Assembly: GCA_963751245.1 (NCBI GenBank)
Contig: CAVVTR010000010.1
Coordinates: forward strand, 1-34,580
Source: CAVVTR01 sp963751245
GTDB lineage: Bacteria > Acidobacteriota > Thermoanaerobaculia > Thermoanaerobaculales > Thermoanaerobaculaceae
Length of the DNA stretch: 34,580 bases
Direction: 5' to 3'
Under the pieces are notes generated by a model. The model did no database searches, was not told where the DNA came from, and was given only the letters and a program-made list of their open reading frames with translations. Below, in pieces: positions 26,033 to 33,331 of this stretch (the first letter of the stretch is position 1; each line of letters begins with the position of its first letter). The translations under genes were made by a program, and so were the position numbers.

Positions 26033-26410
26033 ATGGTGCGTAAGGTCGTGCTGCTGGTTGATGACGATCCGGTCTTCGTGGACGCCATCTCCGCCGTACT
26101 GGAAACCCGATACGAGGTCGCCACGGCGGCGAGCGGGAAAGAGGCCCTCGCCCGTGTCGAGGACCTCGAGCCCGACGTCATCGTCCTCGACGTGATGATG
26201 GAGCACCTGTCGGCGGGGTTCGACGCCGCCCGCGAGCTCCGCCGGCGCGAGGCGACGCGCCGGATCCCCATCATCATGCTCACAGGCGTCGACGAGGTGT
26301 ACAACGTGCGCATGGAGGCCGGTGAAGCGTGGTTCCCGCACGACCGCTACCTGGTCAAGCCGGTGCCGCCGGAGGTCCTGCTCTCCACCGTCGACGAGCT
26401 CGTCGGATGA
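26033..26410 (+). CDS. Single-domain response regulator
   Basis: This 125-residue protein is a receiver domain and nothing else. It has the acidic pocket Asp10-Asp12, phospho-acceptor Asp53 (VIVLDVMME), Thr84 and Lys109 (YLVKP). Lacking an output domain, it must act by protein contact or phosphotransfer. It is coupled to the histidine kinase by an ATGA overlap and lies 24 bases after the NuoF-like gene, so it is probably co-transcribed with the redox genes. The loop after the acceptor Asp is slightly longer than usual (EHLSAGFDAAREL). Confidence 0.93.
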   Translation: MVRKVVLLVDDDPVFVDAISAVLETRYEVATAASGKEALARVEDLEPDVIVLDVMMEHLSAGFDAARELRRREATRRIPIIMLTGVDEVYNVRMEAGEAWFPHDRYLVKPVPPEVLLSTVDELVG

Positions 26411-27801
26411 CTGCTCCGGGGGAGGACGTCGGGCTCCACGACGTCTTCACCGCCGAGCTCCTCGACCGCGTCACCTGGTTCGTGCGGGAGCGCTGGCTGG
26501 CCGGCGCGGGCCTGGTCGCGGTGGCGCTCCTCGCCCCCCTGGTGGGTCTGCCGGCCAGTTGGGGGCGCATCTGGCTGGTGGCCGCGCTGGTCCTCGGGTA
26601 CAACCTGTTCTTCGCCCGGGTCATCGCGGTCCGCACCCGCTTGAACCGGGTGGACTACCAGTGGCTCGCCCGCTGCACCCTCTTCCAGATCATCCTCGAC
26701 CTCGCCGCGCTCCTCGTCCTCATCCTCCTCACCGGGGGCGTGAGCAGCCCCTTCGGAGCGTTCTTCGTCTTCCACATGGTGATCGGCACGATCATGCTGT
26801 CGGCCCGCACCATGCTGCTGGTCGCCGGAGCCGTCTGGACGGTGTTCACCACCGCCTTCGTCGCGTTCCCCCGCCTGGCCGGGGGCGCCGTGGTCGCCCT
26901 CCCCCCCCCGGCGACGCTGGTCGAGGCGGTGGTCCTCGGCTTCACGCTGGGCCTCACCGTGTTCCTCACCGACACGGTGGCCTCCCGCTTCAAGGAGCGC
27001 GGTGTGCAACTGTTCCGGCTCACCAGGGAGCTGCGGCACAAGACGGCCGAGCTGGAGGCGCTGCTCGGCACGCTGCGGGCCGTGGAGGAGCGCAAGTCGC
27101 GCTTCATGCTGCTGTCGGCCCACCAGCTCCGCTCCCCCCTGGGGACCGTGCGCACCAGCCTGGACGTCCTCCGCCAGGGGTACGTGGACCCACGCTCCGA
27201 GCGCGGCCGCAGGCTCCTCGACGGCGCTCGCGAAAGGGTGGACGGCCTCCTCGCCATCGTCAACGACCTCCTCGAGCTCGCCAAGGCCAAGGAGGGCCGC
27301 GACCGTGCGCCCTGGGCGCCCAACGTCAACCTGAAGCAGCTCCTGATGGACATCCTCGACGAGTTCTCCCAGGTGGCCGAGGAGCGCGGCCTCCGTCTTG
27401 CCAGCGACCTGGCGGACAACGCCGTGCTCGCCCGCGGGATCCCCCCCGACCTGGTCTACGCCATGGAAAACCTGGTGGACAACGCCCTCAAGTACTCCGA
27501 GCCCGGCGGCGAGGTGCGCGTCGTCTTGCAGGTGGACGGGGGCGAGGCCCGGGTCGCCGTCTCCGACGAGGGCATCGGGATCCCGCCGGAGTTCCAGCCC
27601 GAGCTGTTCACCGAGTTCTCCCGCGCACCCAACGCCCGGGCCCGAACCGACGAGGGCACCGGGCTCGGCCTCGCCATCGTGCGCGAGGTGGCCGAAGCCC
27701 ACGGCGGCCGCGTCGCCGTCAGCAGCCGCCTCGGCGTTGGCAGCAGCTTCGAGCTGGTGCTGCCCCTGGCCGGCGCCGCCCCCGTCGTTACCGGCGAGTA
27801 A
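26407..27801 (+). CDS. Membrane sensor histidine kinase
   Basis: This 464-residue protein has about six hydrophobic helices (about residues 30-195) with short loops, so sensing is likely within or near the membrane. A coiled-coil linker (RELRHKTAELEALLGTLR), a HisKA dimerisation domain and a HATPase domain follow. The phosphorylated His is His239 in SAHQLRSPLG. The N box includes Asn359 (ENLVDNALKYS), and the G boxes are DEGIGIPPEF and GTGLGLAIV. The ATGA overlap with the receiver gene argues that they form a pair. The stop codon lies within a set of GTTAC repeats. The stimulus is unknown; the neighbouring redox genes suggest redox or quinone state, by inference only. Confidence 0.94.
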   Translation: MTAPGEDVGLHDVFTAELLDRVTWFVRERWLAGAGLVAVALLAPLVGLPASWGRIWLVAALVLGYNLFFARVIAVRTRLNRVDYQWLARCTLFQIILDLAALLVLILLTGGVSSPFGAFFVFHMVIGTIMLSARTMLLVAGAVWTVFTTAFVAFPRLAGGAVVALPPPATLVEAVVLGFTLGLTVFLTDTVASRFKERGVQLFRLTRELRHKTAELEALLGTLRAVEERKSRFMLLSAHQLRSPLGTVRTSLDVLRQGYVDPRSERGRRLLDGARERVDGLLAIVNDLLELAKAKEGRDRAPWAPNVNLKQLLMDILDEFSQVAEERGLRLASDLADNAVLARGIPPDLVYAMENLVDNALKYSEPGGEVRVVLQVDGGEARVAVSDEGIGIPPEFQPELFTEFSRAPNARARTDEGTGLGLAIVREVAEAHGGRVAVSSRLGVGSSFELVLPLAGAAPVVTGE

Positions 27802-27818
27802 CAGCTCGGTTACTCGCC
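27787..27818. promoter_or_regulatory. Three GTTAC half-sites at 11-bp steps, upstream of the rhodanese
   Basis: GTTAC (27787-27791), GTAAC (27798-27802) and GTTAC (27809-27813) are spaced exactly 11 bases apart, each with a 6-base spacer. They span the kinase stop codon. The last two also form a 10-base inverted repeat (27793-27802 with 27809-27818) that could fold as a terminator hairpin, but no T-run follows. A regulator-binding array about 100 bases upstream of the sigma-54 element is my preferred reading. Confidence 0.55.
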
Positions 27819-27913
27819 CGGGACGAGCCCACCTCCCGCCCCGCCCCGACACCAACAGCCGCTGTGGCCGCGGATTGCACCCGGAAAGTGGGCGGCTTCC
27901 CCGCCCCGGGCCG

Positions 27914-27929
27914 TGGTACGGGCCTTGCA
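27914..27929 (+). promoter_or_regulatory. Sigma-54 promoter for the rhodanese gene
   Basis: TGGTACG-N4-TTGCA matches the -24/-12 consensus with one change (T for C in the -24 block). GG (27915-27916) and GC (27927-27928) are exactly 10 bases apart. Start is expected near 27940, giving a leader of about 60 bases before the ATG at 28002. Confidence 0.7.
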
Positions 27930-28001
27930 GTGTCACAGTTCCGAGTGCGCCGCGGCCCAGTTCGCGGCGTGCCCAGTTCGACAGTGAAAGGGAGAGAGCA
28001 A

Positions 28002-28964
28002 ATGGCCGGATATCGACGCGTCACACCCACGCTCATCGCCGCCGTGCTCGTGGCGGCCGCCCTCACCACCGGCGCCCATGCCGAGGGCACTAAGGGCTTC
28101 GTGCGGAGCCAGTCGCTCATCAGCCCGCAGGAGCTCCACCAGCTCATCGAGGCCAAGACGCCCAAGCTCGTCATCATCGCGGTGGCGAAGTCGGCTTCCT
28201 ACGCCCTTGGGCACATCCCCGGAGCCGTCCAGGTGTGGAGACCGGACTACGAGCCCAAGGAGGGGGAGCCCTTCCCCTTCGAGGGGATGATGCTGAACCG
28301 GGACGAGTTCCAGAACTTCGCCCGCAAGCTCGGCATCGACAACGACTCCACCGTCGTCATCTACGACGAGAAGTACGACGCCACCCGGGTGTGGTGGGGC
28401 TTCTTCCTCTACGGCAAGGAGGACGTGAAGGTCCTCGACGGTGGCTACCAGGGGTGGAAGCACGCCGGCTACGACACCGCGGCCGGGCTCGCTCCCACCG
28501 TCAAGGCGGGCACCTTCGAGGCGTCCCAGCCCCGGCCCGGGTGGCTGGTGAGCATGCACGCGGTCTGGGAGGCGAAGGACAACCCCGAGTATCAGCTCTG
28601 GGACGACCGCGAGCCCAATGAGTGGAACGGCGAGGCCCTCAAGAAGGGCGCCTTCCGCAAGGGTCGCGTTCCTTGGGCCAAGTTCCTCAGCTGGAAAGAC
28701 TTCAAGCATCCCGTCGAGGGCGAGAAGGAGTACACGGCGTTCAAGGACGCCGCGGGCATCCAGGCTGCCATCGACAAGGCCGGCATCCACCAGGGCGCGC
28801 ACCAGGTCTTCTACTGCCAGTCCGGCGTGCGCACCACCACCCTCATGTTCGGCCTCTACCTCATGGGGTGGAACCCCGAGCTCCTTCACAACTACGACGG
28901 CTCCTGGATCGAGTGGAGCTACTACAAGGAAAACCCCGTCGTCAACGAGCAGGAACCGAAGTAG
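28002..28964 (+). CDS. Exported tandem-rhodanese sulfurtransferase
   Basis: This 320-residue protein has an N-terminal signal peptide (hydrophobic about 9-22, cleavage probably after AHA at 27) and two rhodanese domains, as in thiosulfate/3-mercaptopyruvate sulfurtransferases. The C-terminal domain carries the persulfide-forming Cys272 in the loop CQSGVRTT. In the first domain the matching position is Asp122 (VIYDEKYD), the usual inactive state of tandem rhodaneses. It would transfer sulfane sulfur in the periplasm. The electron donor or sulfur acceptor is unknown. GGAGAG (27991-27996) precedes the ATG. It stands alone between its own sigma-54-type promoter and a strong hairpin. Confidence 0.92.
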   Translation: MAGYRRVTPTLIAAVLVAAALTTGAHAEGTKGFVRSQSLISPQELHQLIEAKTPKLVIIAVAKSASYALGHIPGAVQVWRPDYEPKEGEPFPFEGMMLNRDEFQNFARKLGIDNDSTVVIYDEKYDATRVWWGFFLYGKEDVKVLDGGYQGWKHAGYDTAAGLAPTVKAGTFEASQPRPGWLVSMHAVWEAKDNPEYQLWDDREPNEWNGEALKKGAFRKGRVPWAKFLSWKDFKHPVEGEKEYTAFKDAAGIQAAIDKAGIHQGAHQVFYCQSGVRTTTLMFGLYLMGWNPELLHNYDGSWIEWSYYKENPVVNEQEPK

Positions 28965-28970
28965 ACCCCG

Positions 28971-29002
28971 GACCGGGGCGGGGCGCGGGCCCCGCCCCGG
29001 TC
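28971..29002 (+). terminator. Strong hairpin after the rhodanese gene
   Basis: A perfect 14-base inverted repeat (28971-28984 with 28989-29002) with a 4-base loop starts 7 bases after the stop and is followed by GCGTTCCTTCC. This is the best terminator candidate in the window. Confidence 0.7.
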
Positions 29003-29052
29003 GCGTTCCTTCCGTCGAGGGGCGGGGGGGCCGGGAAGCGATGGAGGAAGGC

Positions 29053-29763
29053 ATGACCGAACAGCAGGACGTGCGGCGCAAGGCGGGATGGTGGCGGCTG
29101 GCGGCGGCGGTGGTCGTGGTGGCCGCCGGCGTGCTGGCAGCGCGCCACTATGGACTCTTCGATTTCCTCACCATCGCCAACATCGACAAGCTGGACGCCT
29201 GGTTCAAGGGGTTCGGCATCTGGGCGCCGCTGCTGTTCATCGGCATCTGGATCGTGGCCTGCGTCTTCTTCCTGCCCGGGCTGCCTATCGCCATCGTCGG
29301 CGGCCTCGTGTTCGGCGCGGTCTGGGGCACCGTCTACTCCATCATCGGCTCCACCATCGGGGCGACGGCGGCCTTCCTGGTGGGGCGGTACGCGGCGCGC
29401 AGCATGGTCGAGGGCCTCGTCGCCAAGAACGCGGCCCTGCGCAAGATCGACGAGGGCGTGCGCCAGCAGGGCTGGCGGATGCTCATGATCACGCGGCTGG
29501 TGCCGCTGTTCCCGTTCAACGCGCAGAACTACGTCTACGGCCTCACCCGCATCTCCTTGCCCACCTTCGTGGTCGTGTCGTTCTTCTGCATGCTCCCCGG
29601 ATGCATCGCCTTCAACTTCGCCGCGGGCTCGGTGCGCACCGGGGAGTTCGGCAAGTTCTTCCTCTACCTCGCCGTGGCCGGGGTCTTCTTCGTGCTCCTG
29701 TCCCTCATCCCCACCTGGTTGAAGAAGCGCTACGGCTCCGCCGTGACCACGTCGCAGGGCTGA
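29053..29763 (+). CDS. TVP38/TMEM64 (VTT/SNARE-associated) family membrane protein
   Basis: This 236-residue protein has an N-terminal helix and the VTT core with the FFLPGLPIAIVGGLVFG and VYSIIGSTIGATAAFLVGRY segments, then RLVPLFPFNAQNYVYGLTRI and two final helices. The family belongs to the DedA-like superfamily, implicated in lipid or small-molecule transport; the bacterial function is not settled. I chose ATG 29053 because GGAGGA (29043-29048) lies just ahead. ATG 29041 in the same frame would add four residues. Confidence 0.9.
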   Translation: MTEQQDVRRKAGWWRLAAAVVVVAAGVLAARHYGLFDFLTIANIDKLDAWFKGFGIWAPLLFIGIWIVACVFFLPGLPIAIVGGLVFGAVWGTVYSIIGSTIGATAAFLVGRYAARSMVEGLVAKNAALRKIDEGVRQQGWRMLMITRLVPLFPFNAQNYVYGLTRISLPTFVVVSFFCMLPGCIAFNFAAGSVRTGEFGKFFLYLAVAGVFFVLLSLIPTWLKKRYGSAVTTSQG

Positions 29764-29802
29764 CCGGCGGGGGACGGGCCCCCGCCGCACTGGAGACCCC
29801 TG

Positions 29803-30852
29803 ATGAGCCTCGACCGTCGTGTCAACGACATCCTTGCGTCCGTCGCCGACGGTGGGCTCCCGGACGCCGACGACATCCTCACGCTCCTCGCCCTGCCGTA
29901 CCGGACGCCGGCGGCGGGGCTGGTCATGGCCGCCGCCCGCGAGATCTCCCGTGAGGCCTGCGGGAACCAGGCGGAGATCTGCGTGCAGATCGGGCTCAAC
30001 GTGTCACCGTGCCCGAGAAACTGCCGCTTCTGCTCCTTCGCGGCGTGCAACGGGATCTTCGACACTCCGGCCGAGCTGGCGGTCGAGGAGGTGGTGGAAC
30101 GGGCCGTCCGCGCCGAGGAGGAGGGAGCCAACTCCATCTACCTCATGGCCACCGGCGACTACCCCATGGGACGCTTCGTGGAGGTCGGCCGGGAGGTCGG
30201 CCGCCACCTCAGGAACGACACCCCCCTCGTGGCCAACGCCGGCGACCTGACGCCCCGCTGGGCCCGGGAGTTCAGGGATGCGGGGTTCTGTGCCATCTAC
30301 CACGCCGTCCGCATGGGAGAGGGGCGGGACACGTCCATCCCCGCCACCCGCCGGCTGAAGACCTTCGAGGCGGCGCGGGAGGCCGGCCTCCGGCTCGCGA
30401 CCTGCGTCGAGCCGGTGGGACCCGAGCACACCGACGAGGAGATCCTCGAGAAGATCCTCATCCACCGGGAGGCTCACCCCTGCTTCTCCGGAGCGATGCG
30501 CCGGATCCCCATCCCGGGCACGGCGATGGCGCGGCACGGCCAGCTCTCCGAGCTCCGCATCGGCTACGTCGTCGCCGTGGTCCGACTGGCCATGGGGCGG
30601 ATGCTCATCGGAAACTGCACCCACGAGCCCAACGTCGTGGGCGCCGCCGCCGGGGCCAACCTGTTCTGGGCGGAGATCGGTCCCAACCCCCGCGACGTGG
30701 AGGCGCACACCGAGGACAGCCGCGGACTGGATGTCGCCGCCTGCCGGCGCATCTTCCAGGAGGCCGACTTCGAGGTGCTGTCCGGACCTTCCCGCATCCA
30801 CAACACGCCCCGCGTGGCGCCCGGCAGGACCGCCGGCGGGGTCGCGGTCTGA
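29803..30852 (+). CDS. BioB/HydE-like radical SAM enzyme of unknown substrate
   Basis: This 349-residue radical SAM protein has the C-x3-C-x2-C cluster motif at Cys70, Cys74 and Cys77 (CPRNCRFCSF) and an overall layout like biotin synthase, HydE and PylB (TIM-barrel core with a C-terminal cap). Later motifs are GEGRDTSIPATRRLKT, CVEPVGPEHTDEEI and NCTHEPNVVGAAAGANLFWA. I cannot assign the substrate. No biotin, hydrogenase maturation or pyrrolysine genes are near. It begins 39 bases after the TVP38 gene and 28 bases before the glycosyltransferase pair. Confidence 0.87.
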   Translation: MSLDRRVNDILASVADGGLPDADDILTLLALPYRTPAAGLVMAAAREISREACGNQAEICVQIGLNVSPCPRNCRFCSFAACNGIFDTPAELAVEEVVERAVRAEEEGANSIYLMATGDYPMGRFVEVGREVGRHLRNDTPLVANAGDLTPRWAREFRDAGFCAIYHAVRMGEGRDTSIPATRRLKTFEAAREAGLRLATCVEPVGPEHTDEEILEKILIHREAHPCFSGAMRRIPIPGTAMARHGQLSELRIGYVVAVVRLAMGRMLIGNCTHEPNVVGAAAGANLFWAEIGPNPRDVEAHTEDSRGLDVAACRRIFQEADFEVLSGPSRIHNTPRVAPGRTAGGVAV

Positions 30853-30880
30853 TCCTCGTCCGGTGGGCTACCCTGGGCGG

Positions 30881-31612
30881 GTGAGCGCTCCGGACAGCTC
30901 CGTCCACGGCGCCACCGTGCCATCCGTGAGCGTGGTCGTCCCCACCCTCGACGAGGCGCGGACCGTCGTGCCCTGCCTGTCGTCGGCGGCCGTCGGCCCG
31001 GTGGAGCTCGTCGTCTCGGACGGAGGCAGCACCGACGGTACCCTGGATGCTGTCGCCCGGGACTTCCCCTCCGCCACCGTGGTCCGCGGGTCCCGCGGCC
31101 GCGGCGCCCAGCTCAACCGGGGGGCCGCGGCGACCACCGCGCCGGTGCTGGTTTTCCTGCACGCCGACTGCCGTCTGCCCGAGGGGTGGCTCGACGCGGT
31201 CTCCGCCACCCTCGCCCGCCCCCAGGTGGTCCTGGGCTGTTTCCGGCTCCACACCGGACCGCCCGAGGGGGCGGTCAGGGGCGCGTGCACGAGGCTGTGG
31301 TGGCGCCTGTTGGACCTGCGCTCCCTCGGCCTCGGCCTGCCCTACGGCGACCAGGCGTTCTTTCTCGCCCGCGAGACCTTCGAGGCGCTTGGCGGCTTTG
31401 CCGACATCCCTCTCATGGAGGACCTCGACCTCGCCCGCCGGTGCCGGCGGCGGGGCCGCATCGCCACCGTACCTCTGGAGGTCCGCACCACGGGGCGCCG
31501 GTTCGCCCGGCACCCCGTGCGGGCGCGGCTGTGCACCCTCACCTTCCCCCTGCTTTTCCGTTGGGGGGTCGACCCGGCCCTGCTCGCCCGCTGGTACGGG
31601 GACGCGCGATGA
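30881..31612 (+). CDS. GT2-family glycosyltransferase (TIGR04283-like)
   Basis: This 243-residue GT-A glycosyltransferase has VVVPTLDEA, SDGGSTDGT, GRGAQLNRGA, a HADCRLP metal-binding loop and a PLMEDLDLARRCRRRGR acceptor-site region. It resembles the TIGR04283 family, which frequently lies beside a TIGR04282-like gene, as here. GTG 30881 is taken as start because the conserved region begins soon after; the ribosome site is weak and a TACCCT hexamer sits at 30869-30874. The stop overlaps the next gene as ATGA. The family name cites arsenosugars, but I see no arsenic genes in the window. Confidence 0.87.
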   Translation: MSAPDSSVHGATVPSVSVVVPTLDEARTVVPCLSSAAVGPVELVVSDGGSTDGTLDAVARDFPSATVVRGSRGRGAQLNRGAAATTAPVLVFLHADCRLPEGWLDAVSATLARPQVVLGCFRLHTGPPEGAVRGACTRLWWRLLDLRSLGLGLPYGDQAFFLARETFEALGGFADIPLMEDLDLARRCRRRGRIATVPLEVRTTGRRFARHPVRARLCTLTFPLLFRWGVDPALLARWYGDAR

Positions 31613-32268
31613 GGGCCACCGTCGTCGTCTTCGGCCGTGAACCGGCGCCCGGAAGGGTGAAGACCCGGCTCGCGGCCCGGCTCGGCGCCCACGCCGCGTC
31701 GGAGGTCTACGCCGCGCTGCTCGCCCACGCCCTGAGCGAGGCCGCGGCCACGGGATGGGCCGTCACCCTCTCCCTCGCGTCACCCCCATCGGCCGACTGG
31801 AACCCCGGCGGGGCGGCCGCGCTGGAGGTCCAGCCCGAGGGCTCCCTCGGGCACCGCATGGCGGTGGCCTTCGCCCGCGCCTTCGCCGCTGGCTTCGATC
31901 CGGTGGTGCTGGTCGGGTCCGATCTCCCCCTGCTCAGCCGTGGCCTCCTCCTCGAGGCCGGACGCCTCGCCCGCCGCCGCGGCGCCGCCCTGGGCCCGGC
32001 CCTGGACGGCGGCTACTATCTGGTGGCCCAGCGGGCCCCGGGTCTGGACCTGTTCCGGGGCATCCCGTGGTCCTCGCCGGCGACCCTGGAGGCGACCCTG
32101 GATCGGGCGCGGCGCATCGGGGTCGAGCCCGCCCTCCTCCCGCCGCTGCCCGACGTCGACACGGAGGCGGATCTGGAGGACGTCCTCGGCCACCCCTGCC
32201 TGCGCCCCGAGCTGCGGCACGCCCTCTGCGAGGCCCTCGCCCGCGGCACCGCCGCCAGGCACGGATAG
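31609..32268 (+). CDS. DUF2064/TIGR04282-like glycosyltransferase
   Basis: This 219-residue protein has the nucleotidyl/glycosyltransferase pattern of DUF2064: FGREPAPGRVKTRLAARLG at the N-terminus, VVLVGSDLPLLS, then GPALDGGYYLVA and LPDVDTEADLEDV. It is coupled by an ATGA overlap to the GT2 gene, and the two probably act in sequence on one glycoconjugate or small metabolite. Which sugar or acceptor is unknown. The stop codon region carries a TAGACT hexamer (32266-32271) that may serve the following gene. Confidence 0.87.
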   Translation: MRATVVVFGREPAPGRVKTRLAARLGAHAASEVYAALLAHALSEAAATGWAVTLSLASPPSADWNPGGAAALEVQPEGSLGHRMAVAFARAFAAGFDPVVLVGSDLPLLSRGLLLEAGRLARRRGAALGPALDGGYYLVAQRAPGLDLFRGIPWSSPATLEATLDRARRIGVEPALLPPLPDVDTEADLEDVLGHPCLRPELRHALCEALARGTAARHG

Positions 32269-32331
32269 ACTCTCCCCGTCGGCACCGCACCGCGGACCCG
32301 GCAGCGGGCAGGGCGTACGAAAGGGGGCACC

Positions 32332-33159
32332 ATGACCACCATCGGCTTCATCACCGGCTCCGGCTTCTACCGCCTTGCCGCCGGGGACGTCCGGCGGCAG
32401 GGTGTCGAGACGCCTTTCGGAACCGTCGAGATCGAGGCCGTCACCCTCGCGGGCCATCGCTGCCTGGGGCTCGCGCGTCACGGCGACGCCCACGCCCGCC
32501 TGTCCAGCCAGGTCCGGCACCGCGCCAATCTGTGGGCCCTCCGCGAGGCCGGCGCCGAGGCCGTCGTGGCGTCCACCGCCGTCGGCGTCCTCGACACCGC
32601 GCTCCCGCTGGGAGTCCCCCTCGTCTTCGACGACCTCTTCTTCCCCGCCAACCGCCTGCCCGGCGGCGAGCCGGCCACGTTCTTCACCGAGTCGGGCGAT
32701 CCCGAACGCGGTCACTGGATCCCGCGGGCGCCGTTCTCGCCGTTCCTGCGCCGCGTCCTCGTCGAAGCCGCTCCCCGCTGCGCCCTGCGGGCCGTCGACG
32801 GGGGCTGCTACGGACACGTCGACGGCCCGCGCTTCAACACCCGGGCCGAGGTGGCGTGGCTGCGCGCCGCCGGCGTCGCCGCGGTGAGCCAGACCTGCGG
32901 GCCGGAAGCCGTCCTCGCGGGCGAGCTGGAGATGCCCTACGCGCTGGTCGGCTACGGCGTGAACCTCGCTCCGGGACCCGGGGTGGCGGAGACGCCTCCT
33001 CAGGAGCTGGCCGCCCTCCTGGACCGCCACCGCGAGGTGGTGGGGCGGCTCTTCGAGGCGTTCCTGGAGGCCTTGCCCGCCGGAGCCCGCCCGCCCCTCG
33101 ACACGGGCACGCTCTACCGGATCGAGGCGCCGCCGGAGGATCCCGCCGGCGGCCGGTGA
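32332..33159 (+). CDS. MTAP/PNP-family nucleoside phosphorylase-like protein
   Basis: This 275-residue protein resembles the methylthioadenosine/purine nucleoside phosphorylases: GFITGSGFYRL near the N-terminus, LARHGDAHARL with RANLWAL after it, a GHVDGPRFNTRAEV motif and SQTCGPEAVLAGELEMPYA, where the family has a base-binding region. Several positions differ from well-known MTAPs (for example ASTAVGVLDT in place of the usual AVGSL segment), so the substrate is open. It follows the glycosyltransferases by 63 bases. It could salvage the methylthioadenosine or 5'-deoxyadenosine left by SAM-using enzymes, but that is inference. Confidence 0.8.
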   Translation: MTTIGFITGSGFYRLAAGDVRRQGVETPFGTVEIEAVTLAGHRCLGLARHGDAHARLSSQVRHRANLWALREAGAEAVVASTAVGVLDTALPLGVPLVFDDLFFPANRLPGGEPATFFTESGDPERGHWIPRAPFSPFLRRVLVEAAPRCALRAVDGGCYGHVDGPRFNTRAEVAWLRAAGVAAVSQTCGPEAVLAGELEMPYALVGYGVNLAPGPGVAETPPQELAALLDRHREVVGRLFEAFLEALPAGARPPLDTGTLYRIEAPPEDPAGGR

Positions 33160-33182
33160 GGAGGAGGCTCCGCCCCGCCGAC

Positions 33183-33198
33183 GTTACGCTCCGGTTAC
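33183..33198. promoter_or_regulatory. Direct GTTAC repeat at 11 bp, upstream of the DsrM-like gene
   Basis: GTTAC at 33183-33187 and again at 33194-33198, with a 6-base spacer, lie on the same DNA face 74 bases upstream of the -24 element. The flank (GCTCCGGTTACGCG) resembles that of the rhodanese site (GCTCGGTTACTCG). Confidence 0.5.
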
Positions 33199-33271
33199 GC
33201 GGCGCCCGTGCGGAACGGGCGGAGGAGAGCATACCGCCGCCGGCACAGCACCTTGCAGGCCATCCGGAGGT

Positions 33272-33287
33272 TGGCACGAAGATTTCA
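33272..33287 (+). promoter_or_regulatory. Candidate sigma-54 promoter for the DsrM-like gene
   Basis: TGGCACG (33272-33278) is an exact -24 block. After four bases comes TTTCA, where TTGCA is expected, so the -12 GC is TC. The spacing is canonical. Start would be near 33298, with GGGGAGG (33318-33324) and ATG 33332 following. Confidence 0.5.
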
Positions 33288-33331
33288 TGTCCCCGGCGGG
33301 GGGAGAGCTGTTTCCCCGGGGAGGCTCGAAC

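Noticed and set aside
27793..27818. Rho-independent terminator at the end of the histidine kinase gene
   Set aside because: The 10-base inverted repeat has no T-run and coincides with the 11-bp GTTAC array, which is shared with two other upstream regions; a binding site explains it better.
30881..32268. Arsenosugar biosynthesis, as suggested by the usual names of these glycosyltransferase families
   Set aside because: No arsenic methyltransferase, ArsS-type radical SAM enzyme or arsenic regulator is present; the neighbouring radical SAM protein is BioB/HydE-like.
33241..33257. A second sigma-54-like element CGGCAC...TTGCA before the DsrM-like gene
   Set aside because: GG and GC are 11 bases apart instead of 10, so the element at 33272-33287 was preferred despite its weaker -12.
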